The position numbers were made by a program, and so were the translations under genes. Of a stretch of DNA of 55,589 bases, positions 23,974-32,594 are shown in pieces. Location: positions 1 to 55,589 of the forward strand of contig NZ_QJJJ01000029.1 of the NCBI RefSeq assembly GCF_003201865.1, written 5' to 3'. This stretch comes from Methylobacterium sp. B4 (GTDB lineage: Bacteria; Pseudomonadota; Alphaproteobacteria; Rhizobiales; Beijerinckiaceae). Each line of letters begins with the position of its first letter. Position 1 is the stretch's first letter. Below the pieces are notes generated by a model. The model saw only the letters and a program-made list of their open reading frames with translations, had not been told where the DNA came from and ran no database searches.

Positions 23974-25659
23974 TCAGTGCGCGTGGGCGCCCGAGGCTCC
24001 GATGCCGGTCTCCGAGCGCACGTACTGGGCGTCGAAGGCGGCCCGCTCGCGGTTCCCCCGGCGCGTCCGGTCGAGCGTCGAGACCACCCAGATCGTCACG
24101 AAGGCGAGCGGCATCGAGAACAGGGCCGGGTTGGCATAGGGGAACAGCGCCTTCGGGTGCCCGAAGGTCTTCACCCAGACCGCATCCGACAGAACCACCA
24201 TGACGACCGCCGCGACGAGGCCGACGAGGCCGCCGAGGAGGGCACCCCAGGTCGTGGTGCCGCGCCACAGGATCGACATGGCCAGGACCGGGAAGTTGCA
24301 GCTCGCCGCCACGGAGAAGGCGAGGCCGACCATGAAGGCGACGTTCTGGTTCTCGAAGACGTAGCCGAGATAGATCGCCACGATGCCGATGCCGACGGCG
24401 GAGGCCTTGGAGAGATTGACCTCCGCCTTCTCGGTCGTGCGACCGCGGGCGAAGACCTGGGCGTAGAGATCGTGGCTGATCGCCGAGGCGCCGGCCAGCG
24501 TCAGGCCCGCCACCACCGCGAGGATGGTCGCGAAGGCCACCGCCGAGATGAAGCCGAGGAAATACGGCCCGCCGACGGCGTTGGCGAGGTTCACGGCCAC
24601 CATGTTGGTACCGCCGACCATGTCCTTGATCTTGTCGTAGGTCGTGCCGTCCGCGCCGAGCTTGAAGTAGCTCGGGTCCGACATCAGCAGGGCGATGCCG
24701 CCGAAGCCGATGATGAAGGTGAGGATGTAGAAGTAGCCGATCAGGCCGGTGGCATAGAACACCGACTTGCGGGCGGCCTGGGCGTCCGACACCGTGAAGA
24801 AGCGCATCAGGATGTGCGGCAGGCCCGCGGTGCCGAACATCAAGCCGACGCCGAGCGAGATCGAGTCGATCGGGTTCGAGACGAGGCCGCCCGGCGCCAT
24901 GATGGCGTCGCCGTTCGGATGCGTCTGCGTGGCCGTCGCGAACAGCTTCTCCGGGCTGAAGCCGTACTTGTAGAGCACGGCGCCGGCCATGAAGGTGGCG
25001 CCGCCCAAGAGCAGGCAGGCCTTGATGACCTGCACCCAGGTCGTTGCCTTCATGCCGCCGAAGGCGACGTAGACGATCATCAGCGCGCCGACGATCACCA
25101 CGGCGTAGAGGTAGGGCAGGCCGAACAAGAGCTGGATCAGTTTCCCGGCGCCGACCATCTGGGCGATCAGGTAGAAGGCCACTACGACCAGCGTGCCGGT
25201 GGCCGAGATGATGCGGATCGAGGTCTGGTCGAGGCGGAAGCTCGCCACGTCGGCGAAGGTGAACTTGCCGAGGTTGCGCAGGCGCTCGGCGATCAGGAAC
25301 AGCACGATCGGCCAGCCGACGAGGAAGCCCGTCGAGTAGATCAGCCCGTCGAAGCCGGACGAGTAGACGAGTCCCGAAATGCCGAGGAACGAGGCCGCCG
25401 ACATGTAGTCGCCGGCGATCGCCAGGGAGTTGGTGCGCGCCGAGATACCGCCGCCCGCGGCGTAGAAGTCGGCGGCCGATTTCGAGCCCTTCGCCGCCCG
25501 GTAGGTGATGCCGAGGGTGAACAGCACGAAGAACAGGAACATGAAGATGGCGGGCCAGTTCGTGGCCTGCTGCTGCACCGCGCCCAGATCGGGCCCGGCG
25601 GCGAGCGCCGGGGTTGCGCCGAGAAGAACGGCGCCGAGGAATGGGACGAGGCGGCTCAT
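23974..25659 (-). CDS. actP: Cation/acetate symporter ActP
   Basis: This 561-residue sodium:solute symporter family permease takes up acetate and glycolate. A cleavable signal (MSRLVPFLGAVLLGATPALA) precedes a long run of membrane helices. The family core is recognisable in FYAAGGGISARTNSLAIAGD, ASFLGISGLVYSSGFD and LLFGTAG-like helices. The C-terminal half contains WVQVIKACLLLGGATFMAG and VVAGLTLAGASAISHDLYA, typical of ActP. The start overlaps the stop of the DUF485 gene by four bases (ATGA), a yjcH-actP pair as in E. coli. It works with Acs upstream for growth on acetate. Confidence 0.95.
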   Translation of the reverse strand: MSRLVPFLGAVLLGATPALAAGPDLGAVQQQATNWPAIFMFLFFVLFTLGITYRAAKGSKSAADFYAAGGGISARTNSLAIAGDYMSAASFLGISGLVYSSGFDGLIYSTGFLVGWPIVLFLIAERLRNLGKFTFADVASFRLDQTSIRIISATGTLVVVAFYLIAQMVGAGKLIQLLFGLPYLYAVVIVGALMIVYVAFGGMKATTWVQVIKACLLLGGATFMAGAVLYKYGFSPEKLFATATQTHPNGDAIMAPGGLVSNPIDSISLGVGLMFGTAGLPHILMRFFTVSDAQAARKSVFYATGLIGYFYILTFIIGFGGIALLMSDPSYFKLGADGTTYDKIKDMVGGTNMVAVNLANAVGGPYFLGFISAVAFATILAVVAGLTLAGASAISHDLYAQVFARGRTTEKAEVNLSKASAVGIGIVAIYLGYVFENQNVAFMVGLAFSVAASCNFPVLAMSILWRGTTTWGALLGGLVGLVAAVVMVVLSDAVWVKTFGHPKALFPYANPALFSMPLAFVTIWVVSTLDRTRRGNRERAAFDAQYVRSETGIGASGAHAH

Positions 25660-26042
25660 TTGGCGAGGCTCCGGATGAGTTCGGCCGAGAGCCGGTCGTA
25701 GCGGGTGTTGGCGCGGGCGACGTAGATGCCCGTCAGCACGAAGGCGAAGACGATCACGAACATGCCCATGTAGAAGCCGAGCGAGGCCGTTCCGCCGACC
25801 TTAGTGGCCAGGAGCGCCTTGTCGAAGGCGATGAGGCCGATGAAGCCGAAGTAGACGAACAGCATCAGGCCGGTCAGGATCCAGCCGAAGCGGGTGCGGT
25901 CGTGGACCAGGGTCTTGAAGATCGGATGGTCGGCGATGCGGTCGAGCCGGTGATCGGGCTCGGGCATCTCCAGGGCTCCGTTCCCGTGATGGGTGCGGGC
26001 ATCCGCGGTCGCGGACGAGCCGGCCGTCTGTGTGACGCTCAT
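25656..26042 (-). CDS. yjcH: DUF485 (YjcH-like) membrane protein
   Basis: This 128-residue protein has two membrane helices at about 53-73 (FGWILTGLMLFVYFGFIGLIA) and 88-108 (GFYMGMFVIVFAFVLTGIYV). The preceding DHRLDRIADHPIFKTLVHDR and the tail ARANTRYDRLSAELIR identify DUF485. It overlaps actP by four bases and is thought to assist the ActP symporter. The N-terminal 35 residues are longer and more polar than in E. coli YjcH. The ATG at 26042 has GGGAGGAATTTC just before it. Confidence 0.93.
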   Translation of the reverse strand: MSVTQTAGSSATADARTHHGNGALEMPEPDHRLDRIADHPIFKTLVHDRTRFGWILTGLMLFVYFGFIGLIAFDKALLATKVGGTASLGFYMGMFVIVFAFVLTGIYVARANTRYDRLSAELIRSLAK

Positions 26043-26385
26043 GAAATTCCTCCCGCCCGATCAACCCCGCACGTCGGCAGGGCCCGCGGCTTGTTCGTCT
26101 TGAAGGTGATCGCGACGCGGTCGTCGTTGTTCCGCTTCGTTGCGGAGCCCGGTCAGGAACCGGGAGCAGTGCCCCGGTGCCAGGGTCGCTAGGTGTGAAC
26201 CTTCGAAAGGCCGATTGCAACGGCAGTGACGCTAAGTCTCTGCCGCATCTCGCTTTCTTTCGCTGGCTTCTAGCTAGGATGCAAGGCGAGCGCCGGGTGC
26301 CGACGCGGCACGGGCAACGCGCCGCGTCGTGACATGCGCTTCCTGCCATGTGTCCCGCCGCGTCGTTGCGGCGGGACGGAACGGG
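26043..26385. other. 343-bp intergenic region between acs and yjcH-actP
   Basis: No gene is seen. It holds the acs 3' hairpin (26352-26377). The length suggests that yjcH-actP has its own promoter rather than only readthrough from acs. Upstream is GC-rich with no clear sigma-70 or EcfG consensus. Confidence 0.5.
26352..26377 (-). terminator. Hairpin after acs, no T-tract
   Basis: GTCCCGCCGC (26352-26361) is an exact inverted repeat of GCGGCGGGAC (26368-26377), with a six-base loop. It starts nine bases beyond the acs stop on the minus strand and lacks a T-run. Confidence 0.55.
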
Positions 26386-28335
26386 TCAGGCCGAGCGGTT
26401 CTGACGGTTCTCGATCAGGTCTTCGACGACCGCGGGTTCGGCGAGCGTCGAGGTATCGCCGAGCGAACCGAAATCGTCCTCGGCGATCTTGCGCAGGATG
26501 CGGCGCATGATCTTGCCCGAGCGGGTCTTGGGCAGGCCGGGGGCGAACTGGATCAGGTCGGGCGAGGCGATCGGGCCGATATCCTTGCGGACCCAGGTGA
26601 CCAGTTCCTTGCGCAACTCGTCCGAGCCGTCCTCGCCCTCGTTGAGGGTGACGTAGGCGTAGATGCCCTGGCCCTTCACGTTGTGGGGATAGCCCACCAC
26701 CGCGGCCTCCGAGACCTTCGGGTGCGCCACCAGCGAGGACTCCACCTCCGCCGTGCCCATCCGGTGGCCGGAGACGTTGATGACGTCGTCCACGCGGCCC
26801 GTGATCCAATAGTAGCCGTCGGCGTCGCGGCGCGCGCCGTCACCGGTGAAGTAGAGGTTCTTGTAGGTCGAGAAGTAGGTCTGCTCGAAGCGCTCGTGGT
26901 CGCCGTAGACCGTGCGCATCTGGCCCGGCCAGCTGTCCTTGATGCAGAGGTTGCCCTCGCAGGGACCGTCGAGCTCCTTGCCCTCGGCATCGACCATCAC
27001 CGGCTGCACGCCGAAGAAGGGGCGGGTCGCCGAACCGGGCTTGAGCTTCGTGGCGCCGGGCAACGGGGTGATGAGGATGCCGCCGGTCTCGGTCTGCCAC
27101 CACGTGTCGACGATGGAGCAGCGCGAGTCGCCGACCACGCGGTAGTACCAGTCCCAGGCCTCCGGGTTGATCGGCTCGCCGACAGAGCCGAGCACCCGCA
27201 GCGATTTGCGCGAGGTCTTCTTCACCGGCCCCTCGCCGCCGCCCATGAGCGAGCGGATCGCGGTCGGCGCAGTGTAGAAGATGTTGACGTTATGCTTGTC
27301 GATCACCTCCCAGAAGCGGGAGTTCGACGGATAGGTCGGGATGCCCTCGAACATCAGCGTGGTCGCGCCGTTCGCGAGCGGCCCGTAGACGATGTAGCTG
27401 TGGCCCGTCACCCAGCCCACATCCGCCGTGCACCAGTAGATGTCGCCCTGGTGGTAATCGAAGACGTATTCGTGCGTCATCGCGGCGTAGACGAGGTAGC
27501 CGCCGGTGGTGTGGACCACGCCCTTCGGCTGGCCCGTCGAGCCCGAGGTGTAGAGGATGAAGAGCGGATGCTCCGCCTCGACCGCCTCGGCCGGGCACTC
27601 GTCGGTCACCTGCTCGGCGGCCTCGTGGTAGTAGACGTCGCGGCCGGGCTCCATCGCCACGTTGCCGCCGGTACGCTTGACCACGATGACGTGGTCCACG
27701 AAGTCCGCCTCCAGGCGCTTGATCGCCTCGTCCACATTGGCCTTGAGCGGCACCTTGCGACCGCCGCGCAGACCCTCGTCGGCGGTGATGACGAGCTTCG
27801 AGCCGCAGCCCTTGATTCGGCTCGCGAGGGAGTCAGGGGAGAAGCCGCCGAAGACGATGGCGTGGATCGCGCCGAGCCGCGCGCAGGCCAGCATCGCGTA
27901 AGCGGCCTCGGGGATCATCGGCAGGTAGAGCGTGACACGGTCCCCCTTGCCGACGCCGCGGTTGCGCAGGACGTTGGCCATCCGGCATACTTCCGCGTGC
28001 AGCTGCCGGTAAGTGATGTGCTTCGACTCGTTGGGATCGTCGCCTTCCCAGATGATCGCGGTCTGGTTGCCGCGGCTCTCCAGGTGGCGGTCGATGCAGT
28101 TGAGCGCGACGTTGGTCTTGCCGTCCTCGAACCATTTGATCGAAACGTTGTCGGGCGCGAAGCTGGTATTCTTGACCTTGCTGAAAGGTGTCGACCAGTC
28201 GATCCGCTTGCCGTGCTCAGCCCAGAACGTCTCCGGATCGGAGACGGAAGCAGCGTACATTTCCTTGTACTTGGCGTCGTCGATCAGGGCGTGCTCACGC
28301 CACGCGTCTTGAACGTCGATGACCTTCTCGCTCAT
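26386..28335 (-). CDS. acs: Acetyl-CoA synthetase
   Basis: This 649-residue AMP-forming synthetase converts acetate, ATP and CoA to acetyl-CoA. The family marks are the phosphate loop LYTSGSTGQPKGV, WWQTETGG, the adenylate site YYWITGRVDDVINVSGHR and the C-terminal KTRSGKIMRRILRKIAED. The lysine in SGKIMRR is the conserved acetylation site that switches the enzyme off in other bacteria. Length matches E. coli Acs (652). The ATG at 28335 starts MSEKVIDVQDAWREHA; the longer open frame is not needed. It lies upstream of yjcH-actP and forms the acetate uptake and activation set. Confidence 0.97.
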   Translation of the reverse strand: MSEKVIDVQDAWREHALIDDAKYKEMYAASVSDPETFWAEHGKRIDWSTPFSKVKNTSFAPDNVSIKWFEDGKTNVALNCIDRHLESRGNQTAIIWEGDDPNESKHITYRQLHAEVCRMANVLRNRGVGKGDRVTLYLPMIPEAAYAMLACARLGAIHAIVFGGFSPDSLASRIKGCGSKLVITADEGLRGGRKVPLKANVDEAIKRLEADFVDHVIVVKRTGGNVAMEPGRDVYYHEAAEQVTDECPAEAVEAEHPLFILYTSGSTGQPKGVVHTTGGYLVYAAMTHEYVFDYHQGDIYWCTADVGWVTGHSYIVYGPLANGATTLMFEGIPTYPSNSRFWEVIDKHNVNIFYTAPTAIRSLMGGGEGPVKKTSRKSLRVLGSVGEPINPEAWDWYYRVVGDSRCSIVDTWWQTETGGILITPLPGATKLKPGSATRPFFGVQPVMVDAEGKELDGPCEGNLCIKDSWPGQMRTVYGDHERFEQTYFSTYKNLYFTGDGARRDADGYYWITGRVDDVINVSGHRMGTAEVESSLVAHPKVSEAAVVGYPHNVKGQGIYAYVTLNEGEDGSDELRKELVTWVRKDIGPIASPDLIQFAPGLPKTRSGKIMRRILRKIAEDDFGSLGDTSTLAEPAVVEDLIENRQNRSA

Positions 28336-28605
28336 GTCGTTTCTTCCCTGACGGTTCCCGATCGTATCGCGAAGGTCCGCGCAGCCGGGGCTTATCCAAA
28401 CTCTTAAGCGCAGATGAACAGACCCGGCAAGCGCCAAAAAGTCGAAGCTCGCGGTTTTGGGCAACAGAATTGCACAAAATTAAATCGCGCATCGAAGAGC
28501 CGGCGCCTGGACTGGTCGTTCCCTACGAAAACCCGCGAGCGCGCGGGGTTGATCCCACCCGGCGAGGGTCGCATCGGCGCTGGCGGCGAGACCGGCCGTT
28601 GCGCG

Positions 28606-31299
28606 TCAGGCGGCCGGAAACATCATCTCGATGAGGGTGCCCTCGGCCTTGCGGCTGCTGATCCGGAAGCGCCCGCGATTGGCCTCCACCAGGGCTTTTG
28701 TCAGCGGAAGGCCGAACCCCTTCTCCTCGCCCTCTGCCGGCCCAGCATCGGCCCGGAACGGTTCGAGGGCGCTCAGCATTTCGTCCTCGCTCATTCCCGC
28801 CCCCGTGTCGCGCACCCGCAGAGCGACCTCGCCGCGCTCGGCCAGGGTGGTCGAGACGATGACCTGCCCGCCGGCCTCGCTCGCCTGGATCGCGTTGCCG
28901 AGCACCGTCAACGTCGCCTGCCGGATCGAGCGCTCGTCGGCCCGCAGCAGCGGCAGGTCCGGGGCGAGGCTGGTGCGCAGGACGATGCGGTCGCGGGCCG
29001 CCTGGGCCTGCCGCGCGGCGATGCAGGAAGCGACGAGATCGTTGAGGGCGAGATCGGCGAAGGTCAGGTGACTGCGGCCGGCCTGGATCTCGGCAAGGTC
29101 GCGCAGGTCGTCGATCAACCCGCCGATCCGACCGCCGGATAGGCGCACCTCACGCAGATAGGCCTCCAGCCGCTCGGCATCCGCCCGGTCGAAGCGGTCG
29201 GAGAGCATCATGTCGGTGAGGCTCAGGATGGCGTTGAGCGAGGGCCGGATCTCGCGGCTGACCCGGGCGAGGGCGTTGGCCTTCCAGATCGCGACCGACT
29301 CGGCCTCCTCCCTCCGAGCCGGCTCGATCGCCCGGACCGCCGGGGCCTCGTCGCGGATCTCCCGCAGGCTGGCGCAGTAGCCCGGCGCATCCTCGCCGAG
29401 GAGCCGGGCGATGCGCAGGCGTAGGGCGGCGGCGCCGGTTCGGGCGGTGACGGCGTGAAGCTCGCTGGCGCCGGAATCGCGGGAATCCGTCACCGCCGCT
29501 TCCAGGGCAGGCAAGCTGTCGGGCGAGAACAGGTCGGCGAAGCGGCCGCCCACGATCTCGCGCGGATGCGCGTGCACGAGTTCGGCCGCGCTCGGGTTCA
29601 GGCCGACGACGCGCCCCTCCCCGTCGAGGGTGACGACGCCCTCCTCCAGGCTGTCCAGCACCTTCTCCGCCCGCAGCCGGGCGGCGTTGGGCGGGACGAG
29701 CGGTGCCTCGCCGGTGGCCGCGGCGGGCAGGGCTCGCACGAGGCAGATCTCGGCCGCGGCCCCCTCCCAGACGAGATGCGCGTGATCGACGAGCAGCGCC
29801 ACGGTGCTGCCCTCGGCCCCGGCGAAGGGCGTCGCGCCGGCATTCCGGCGCTCGGACGGCGGAAGGCCGCGGAACAGATGGTCGAGCCCCGCCCGCCGCA
29901 GGGCGGACAGGTCGGCGTAGCCCGTCAGGTCGAGGAAGGCCCGGCTCGCGAACAGCGCCTCGCCGTCGCGGTAGACCAGCACGCCCAGCGGCAGGCTTTC
30001 GAGAAGCTCGGCCAGCGCCGAGCGCGCGCGGCCCTCGGCCTCGGCGAGGCGACCCGGCGGCATCGGAAACGGCGTCACCGAGCCGCCCGACGGGAGGTCG
30101 GCGCGGGGCGGGGCGGGCCCCTCCTCCAGGGCGGATTCGTCGGCGGCGAAGCGCAGTCCGAGAAGACGGGCAACCTCGCGGAAGGCGGCGTGCTCGTTGA
30201 CCGAAAGACCGGCCTCCCCGCCGTCCGACGGTATCTCGCCCGATCCGCTCTCGTCCGCCGCCCGATCCGTCCTTCCGGCCGTCTGCTCGGACTCTACCTG
30301 ATCAGCCTCTTGCCGATCGCCCTCTTCCCAATCCGCCGCGTCCCGAAGCGCCTCATGCCGAAGCACCTCTTGCCGAAGCACCTCTTGCCGAAGCGCCTCC
30401 CCGGCCTTGTCATCGGCCTCGACCGGGCGCGGACGCCGCTCGCCCAGGATCGCGAAGCCGCCGAGGCCCGAGAAATCCTGGTTCGGGCGGCCCGCCGGGG
30501 CACCGGACATTTCGAGCGCGTGTTCGAACAGGCGGCCCCGAACCACGAGCGGCAGCGCCCGAAAGGTCCGGCGCTCGGTCAACGCCCCAGCGAAGGCTGC
30601 CCCCTCGATCACGCCATCGGCCGCCAGCCCCTGCCAGTCCCGGCCGGTCAGCACTTCGGCGAGGTCCGGATGCGTCGGGGAAAGATGGGTGAGCACGCCC
30701 TCGGCGTCGCTGCGCCAGACGAAGCGCGCGGGTACCTCGGCGGTCTCTACGGGAGCGGGCGGCTCCGCGGTCCGCAAATCGACGGGATTTACTGCTTCCG
30801 ACGACTTGTCCGCCTCGACCGGCCTCGCGTCCTCGGGCACCGCGATGGTCGCGGCCGAAGCCTTCGCGACATCGGCCGGCCGCAGCGTCGGCAGCGCGCC
30901 GATGGGCGCGAGCAGGATCGCCGACCGTCCCGGCTCGATCGCGACCCGGGCGGCGAGGCCGACGACGGGAGAAGCAACCCCGCGAGGATCGAGGCGCAGT
31001 CGCACGAGACGCGGCCGACCCTCCAGGGAACCGGCGCGGCGGATCTGCTCGCCCAGGCGCAGCGACGGGAGCACCGTGCCGTCCAAGGCGGCGATGCCGG
31101 CACGCAGGGCGAGTGCCGAACCGGCGGCGTGCAGAATCGCCTCCGCGCCTGCATCGAAGACGAGAAACGGCGCGCCTTCCCGGACGAGGTGAGCCGTCGA
31201 CGTTTCCTCCCGCCACCGCGCGAGGGCGTCAGCGAGGACCGGATCGCCCTCGGGCGAACCTGCCTGTCCTGCGCGGTCCGACATCCGAACCCTGGTCAT
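28606..31299 (-). CDS. PAS-domain kinase-like protein without phospho-accepting His
   Basis: This protein of about 897 residues is soluble. The first 400 residues are low in recognisable motifs and include a polar segment with RQEVL/RHEAL repeats. Two PAS domains follow (about 420-530 and 545-660), then a DHp helix pair and a GHKL ATPase (775-895). The ATPase N-box (LTVLGNAIQAS), G1 (DTGAGM) and GFGLPLTKALVE are present. The DHp H-box reads VSREIRPSLNAIL where VSHELRTPLNAII is usual: the histidine is R682 (codon CGC at 29256-29254) and TP is PS. That layout recalls DivL, where tyrosine replaces His. Three close ATGs (31311, 31299, 31284) compete; 31299 has AAGG upstream. Confidence 0.85.
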   Translation of the reverse strand: MTRVRMSDRAGQAGSPEGDPVLADALARWREETSTAHLVREGAPFLVFDAGAEAILHAAGSALALRAGIAALDGTVLPSLRLGEQIRRAGSLEGRPRLVRLRLDPRGVASPVVGLAARVAIEPGRSAILLAPIGALPTLRPADVAKASAATIAVPEDARPVEADKSSEAVNPVDLRTAEPPAPVETAEVPARFVWRSDAEGVLTHLSPTHPDLAEVLTGRDWQGLAADGVIEGAAFAGALTERRTFRALPLVVRGRLFEHALEMSGAPAGRPNQDFSGLGGFAILGERRPRPVEADDKAGEALRQEVLRQEVLRHEALRDAADWEEGDRQEADQVESEQTAGRTDRAADESGSGEIPSDGGEAGLSVNEHAAFREVARLLGLRFAADESALEEGPAPPRADLPSGGSVTPFPMPPGRLAEAEGRARSALAELLESLPLGVLVYRDGEALFASRAFLDLTGYADLSALRRAGLDHLFRGLPPSERRNAGATPFAGAEGSTVALLVDHAHLVWEGAAAEICLVRALPAAATGEAPLVPPNAARLRAEKVLDSLEEGVVTLDGEGRVVGLNPSAAELVHAHPREIVGGRFADLFSPDSLPALEAAVTDSRDSGASELHAVTARTGAAALRLRIARLLGEDAPGYCASLREIRDEAPAVRAIEPARREEAESVAIWKANALARVSREIRPSLNAILSLTDMMLSDRFDRADAERLEAYLREVRLSGGRIGGLIDDLRDLAEIQAGRSHLTFADLALNDLVASCIAARQAQAARDRIVLRTSLAPDLPLLRADERSIRQATLTVLGNAIQASEAGGQVIVSTTLAERGEVALRVRDTGAGMSEDEMLSALEPFRADAGPAEGEEKGFGLPLTKALVEANRGRFRISSRKAEGTLIEMMFPAA
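30343..30402. repeat. 15-bp tandem repeat x4 inside the PAS kinase gene
   Basis: Units of CCGAAGCACCTCTTG type start at 30343, 30358, 30373 and 30388; the first and last are diverged. The period of five codons keeps the frame and yields RHEAL/RQEVL pentapeptides in the minus-strand protein. Confidence 0.8.
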
Positions 31300-31466
31300 A
31301 AGCCCCTTCATGGCCCTATCGACGGTCGCTTGGGGCAATATCACGGCGCCTTGTGTAACTTAACCGGCGCCGGACGTGGACACTGAAGCCTGCCGACACA
31401 CGTTTATCAACTGGTAACCTTAATCGGCCCTGCGGGGCTGGCGAAAGTGCCACCCCTGCGCTATTT

Positions 31467-31492
31467 TGCACCGCACATTGTGCGCCGCACAA
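31467..31492. promoter_or_regulatory. Tandem PhaR-like operators before the phasin gene
   Basis: TGCACCGCACAT (31467-31478) and TGCGCCGCACAA (31481-31492) both contain TGC-N3-GCA, the core recognised by the polyhydroxybutyrate regulator PhaR in other alphaproteobacteria. Start-to-start spacing is 14 bp, and the junction CGCACATTGTGCG is itself an exact palindrome. The sites end 32 bases before the phasin ATG. Confidence 0.6.
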
Positions 31493-31524
31493 AGAGCGCC
31501 CGATGCAACCCTGAGGAGACAGGT

Positions 31525-32001
31525 ATGAGCAACACCCCGAATTACGAAGTTCCGGCCGAGATGCGGGACTTCGCCGAGAAGAGCGTCGATCAGGCCCGCA
31601 AAGCGTTCGATTCGTTCATCGGCGCCGCCCGCCGGACCGCCGAGACGGTGCAGGGCTCGACCGATCTGGCGCGTTCCAACGCCACCAGCATCTCCTCGCG
31701 CGGCTTCGAATACGCCGAGCAGAACGTCAACGCGGCGTTCGACCTCGCGCAGAAGCTCGTTCGCGCCCGCGACGTGCAGGAGGCCATGCAGCATCAGGCG
31801 GAGTTCGTCCGCGCGCAGTTCGCCGCAATCCAGGCCCAGGCCAAGGAGTTCGGCGGACTGGCCCAGAGCGCGTTCCAGCAGAGCGCCGAGAACGCCAAGA
31901 GCGCGATGCAGCAGGGTGCGGCCGAGGCCCGTCAGGCCTACGAGCAGGGCGTCGAGACCGCCCGCGAGAACGCCAACGACGCGCAGAAGGCGACCTCCTG
32001 A
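31525..32001 (+). CDS. Phasin-family protein (PHB granule associated)
   Basis: This 158-residue, all-helical, alanine- and glutamine-rich protein lacks a signal peptide. The Phasin_2-type pattern is clear: VPAEMRDFAEKSVDQARKAF, then ARRTAETVQGSTDLARSN, then FDLAQKLVRARDVQEAM and LQSEFVRAQ-like HQAEFVRAQFAAIQAQAKEF. Phasins coat polyhydroxybutyrate granules. The ATG at 31525 has GAGGAGACAGGT directly before it, a strong site. Tandem PhaR-like sites upstream suggest repression by PhaR until granules form. It is followed by a perfect terminator. Confidence 0.93.
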   Translation: MSNTPNYEVPAEMRDFAEKSVDQARKAFDSFIGAARRTAETVQGSTDLARSNATSISSRGFEYAEQNVNAAFDLAQKLVRARDVQEAMQHQAEFVRAQFAAIQAQAKEFGGLAQSAFQQSAENAKSAMQQGAAEARQAYEQGVETARENANDAQKATS

Positions 32002-32052
32002 CGCCTTCCCCACGGCGATCGGGGCACAGACCCCGGTCCTCACCCGCGTCCG

Positions 32053-32083
32053 ACGGCCCGCCCCCTCCGGTGCGGGCCGTTTT
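32053..32083 (+). terminator. Intrinsic terminator after the phasin gene
   Basis: ACGGCCCGC (32053-32061) pairs with GCGGGCCGT (32072-32080), followed by TTT. It lies 51 bases past the stop. Confidence 0.8.
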
Positions 32084-32183
32084 CGTTCAACGGCTCCTTC
32101 GCCCTTTTTCCGCCGCCCGAGGGCAGCAAGGCTCACGCTCTGCCGGCCCCGCCACGCGCCGGCCCAGCGGAGATCCCGATTCC

Positions 32184-32510
32184 ATGCGCCCCGCCCGTAT
32201 CCTCGGCTTTGCGGCCCTGCTCGCCCTCGCTGCTGGGGGCCCCGCGCCCGCACAGGCCCAATATTACGACGACGGCTACGATGCCCCTCCGCCGCGCGCC
32301 CGCGTCTATCGCGACCGCGACTGGGGCGGCCCGCCGCCGCGCCGCGCCGTGGGCCTCAACTGCGATGCCGTGCAATCCGGCATCGGCGGCCTGCAGCCCT
32401 TCTCCTGCCCGCTGCCGGGCCCGCGTCCACTGGGCGCCCGCTGCTTCTGCGATATGCCGGTCTCGTTCCTGAACGGACCGCGCACGGCCGTCGGCCGCGT
32501 CGCTCCCTGA
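32184..32510 (+). CDS. Small exported cysteine-containing protein, unknown
   Basis: This 108-residue protein has a signal peptide (MRPARILGFAALLALAAGG, cleavage after AQAQ). The mature part begins YYDDGYDAPPPRARVYRDR, rich in Y, D, P and R, and ends with a cysteine-bearing segment (GLNCDAVQSG, FSCPLPGPRP, GARCFCDMPVSF). The four cysteines would allow two disulfides in the periplasm. I do not recognise a family. The ATG at 32184 has a modest AGATCCCG region before it. A strong terminator follows. Confidence 0.75.
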   Translation: MRPARILGFAALLALAAGGPAPAQAQYYDDGYDAPPPRARVYRDRDWGGPPPRRAVGLNCDAVQSGIGGLQPFSCPLPGPRPLGARCFCDMPVSFLNGPRTAVGRVAP

Positions 32511-32530
32511 CGCCGGAGCCCCGACGCAGA

Positions 32531-32568
32531 AAGGGGCCGCGCCAGTGCGTCCGGCGCGGCCCCTTTTT
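32531..32568 (+). terminator. Terminator between two convergent genes
   Basis: AAGGGGCCGCGCC (32531-32543) pairs perfectly with GGCGCGGCCCCTT (32553-32565), followed by TTT. It ends the exported-protein gene and may also act on the L,D-transpeptidase transcript from the other side. Confidence 0.9.
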
Positions 32569-32594
32569 GAAGGGCTCAATGAACGCGGGAGGCG

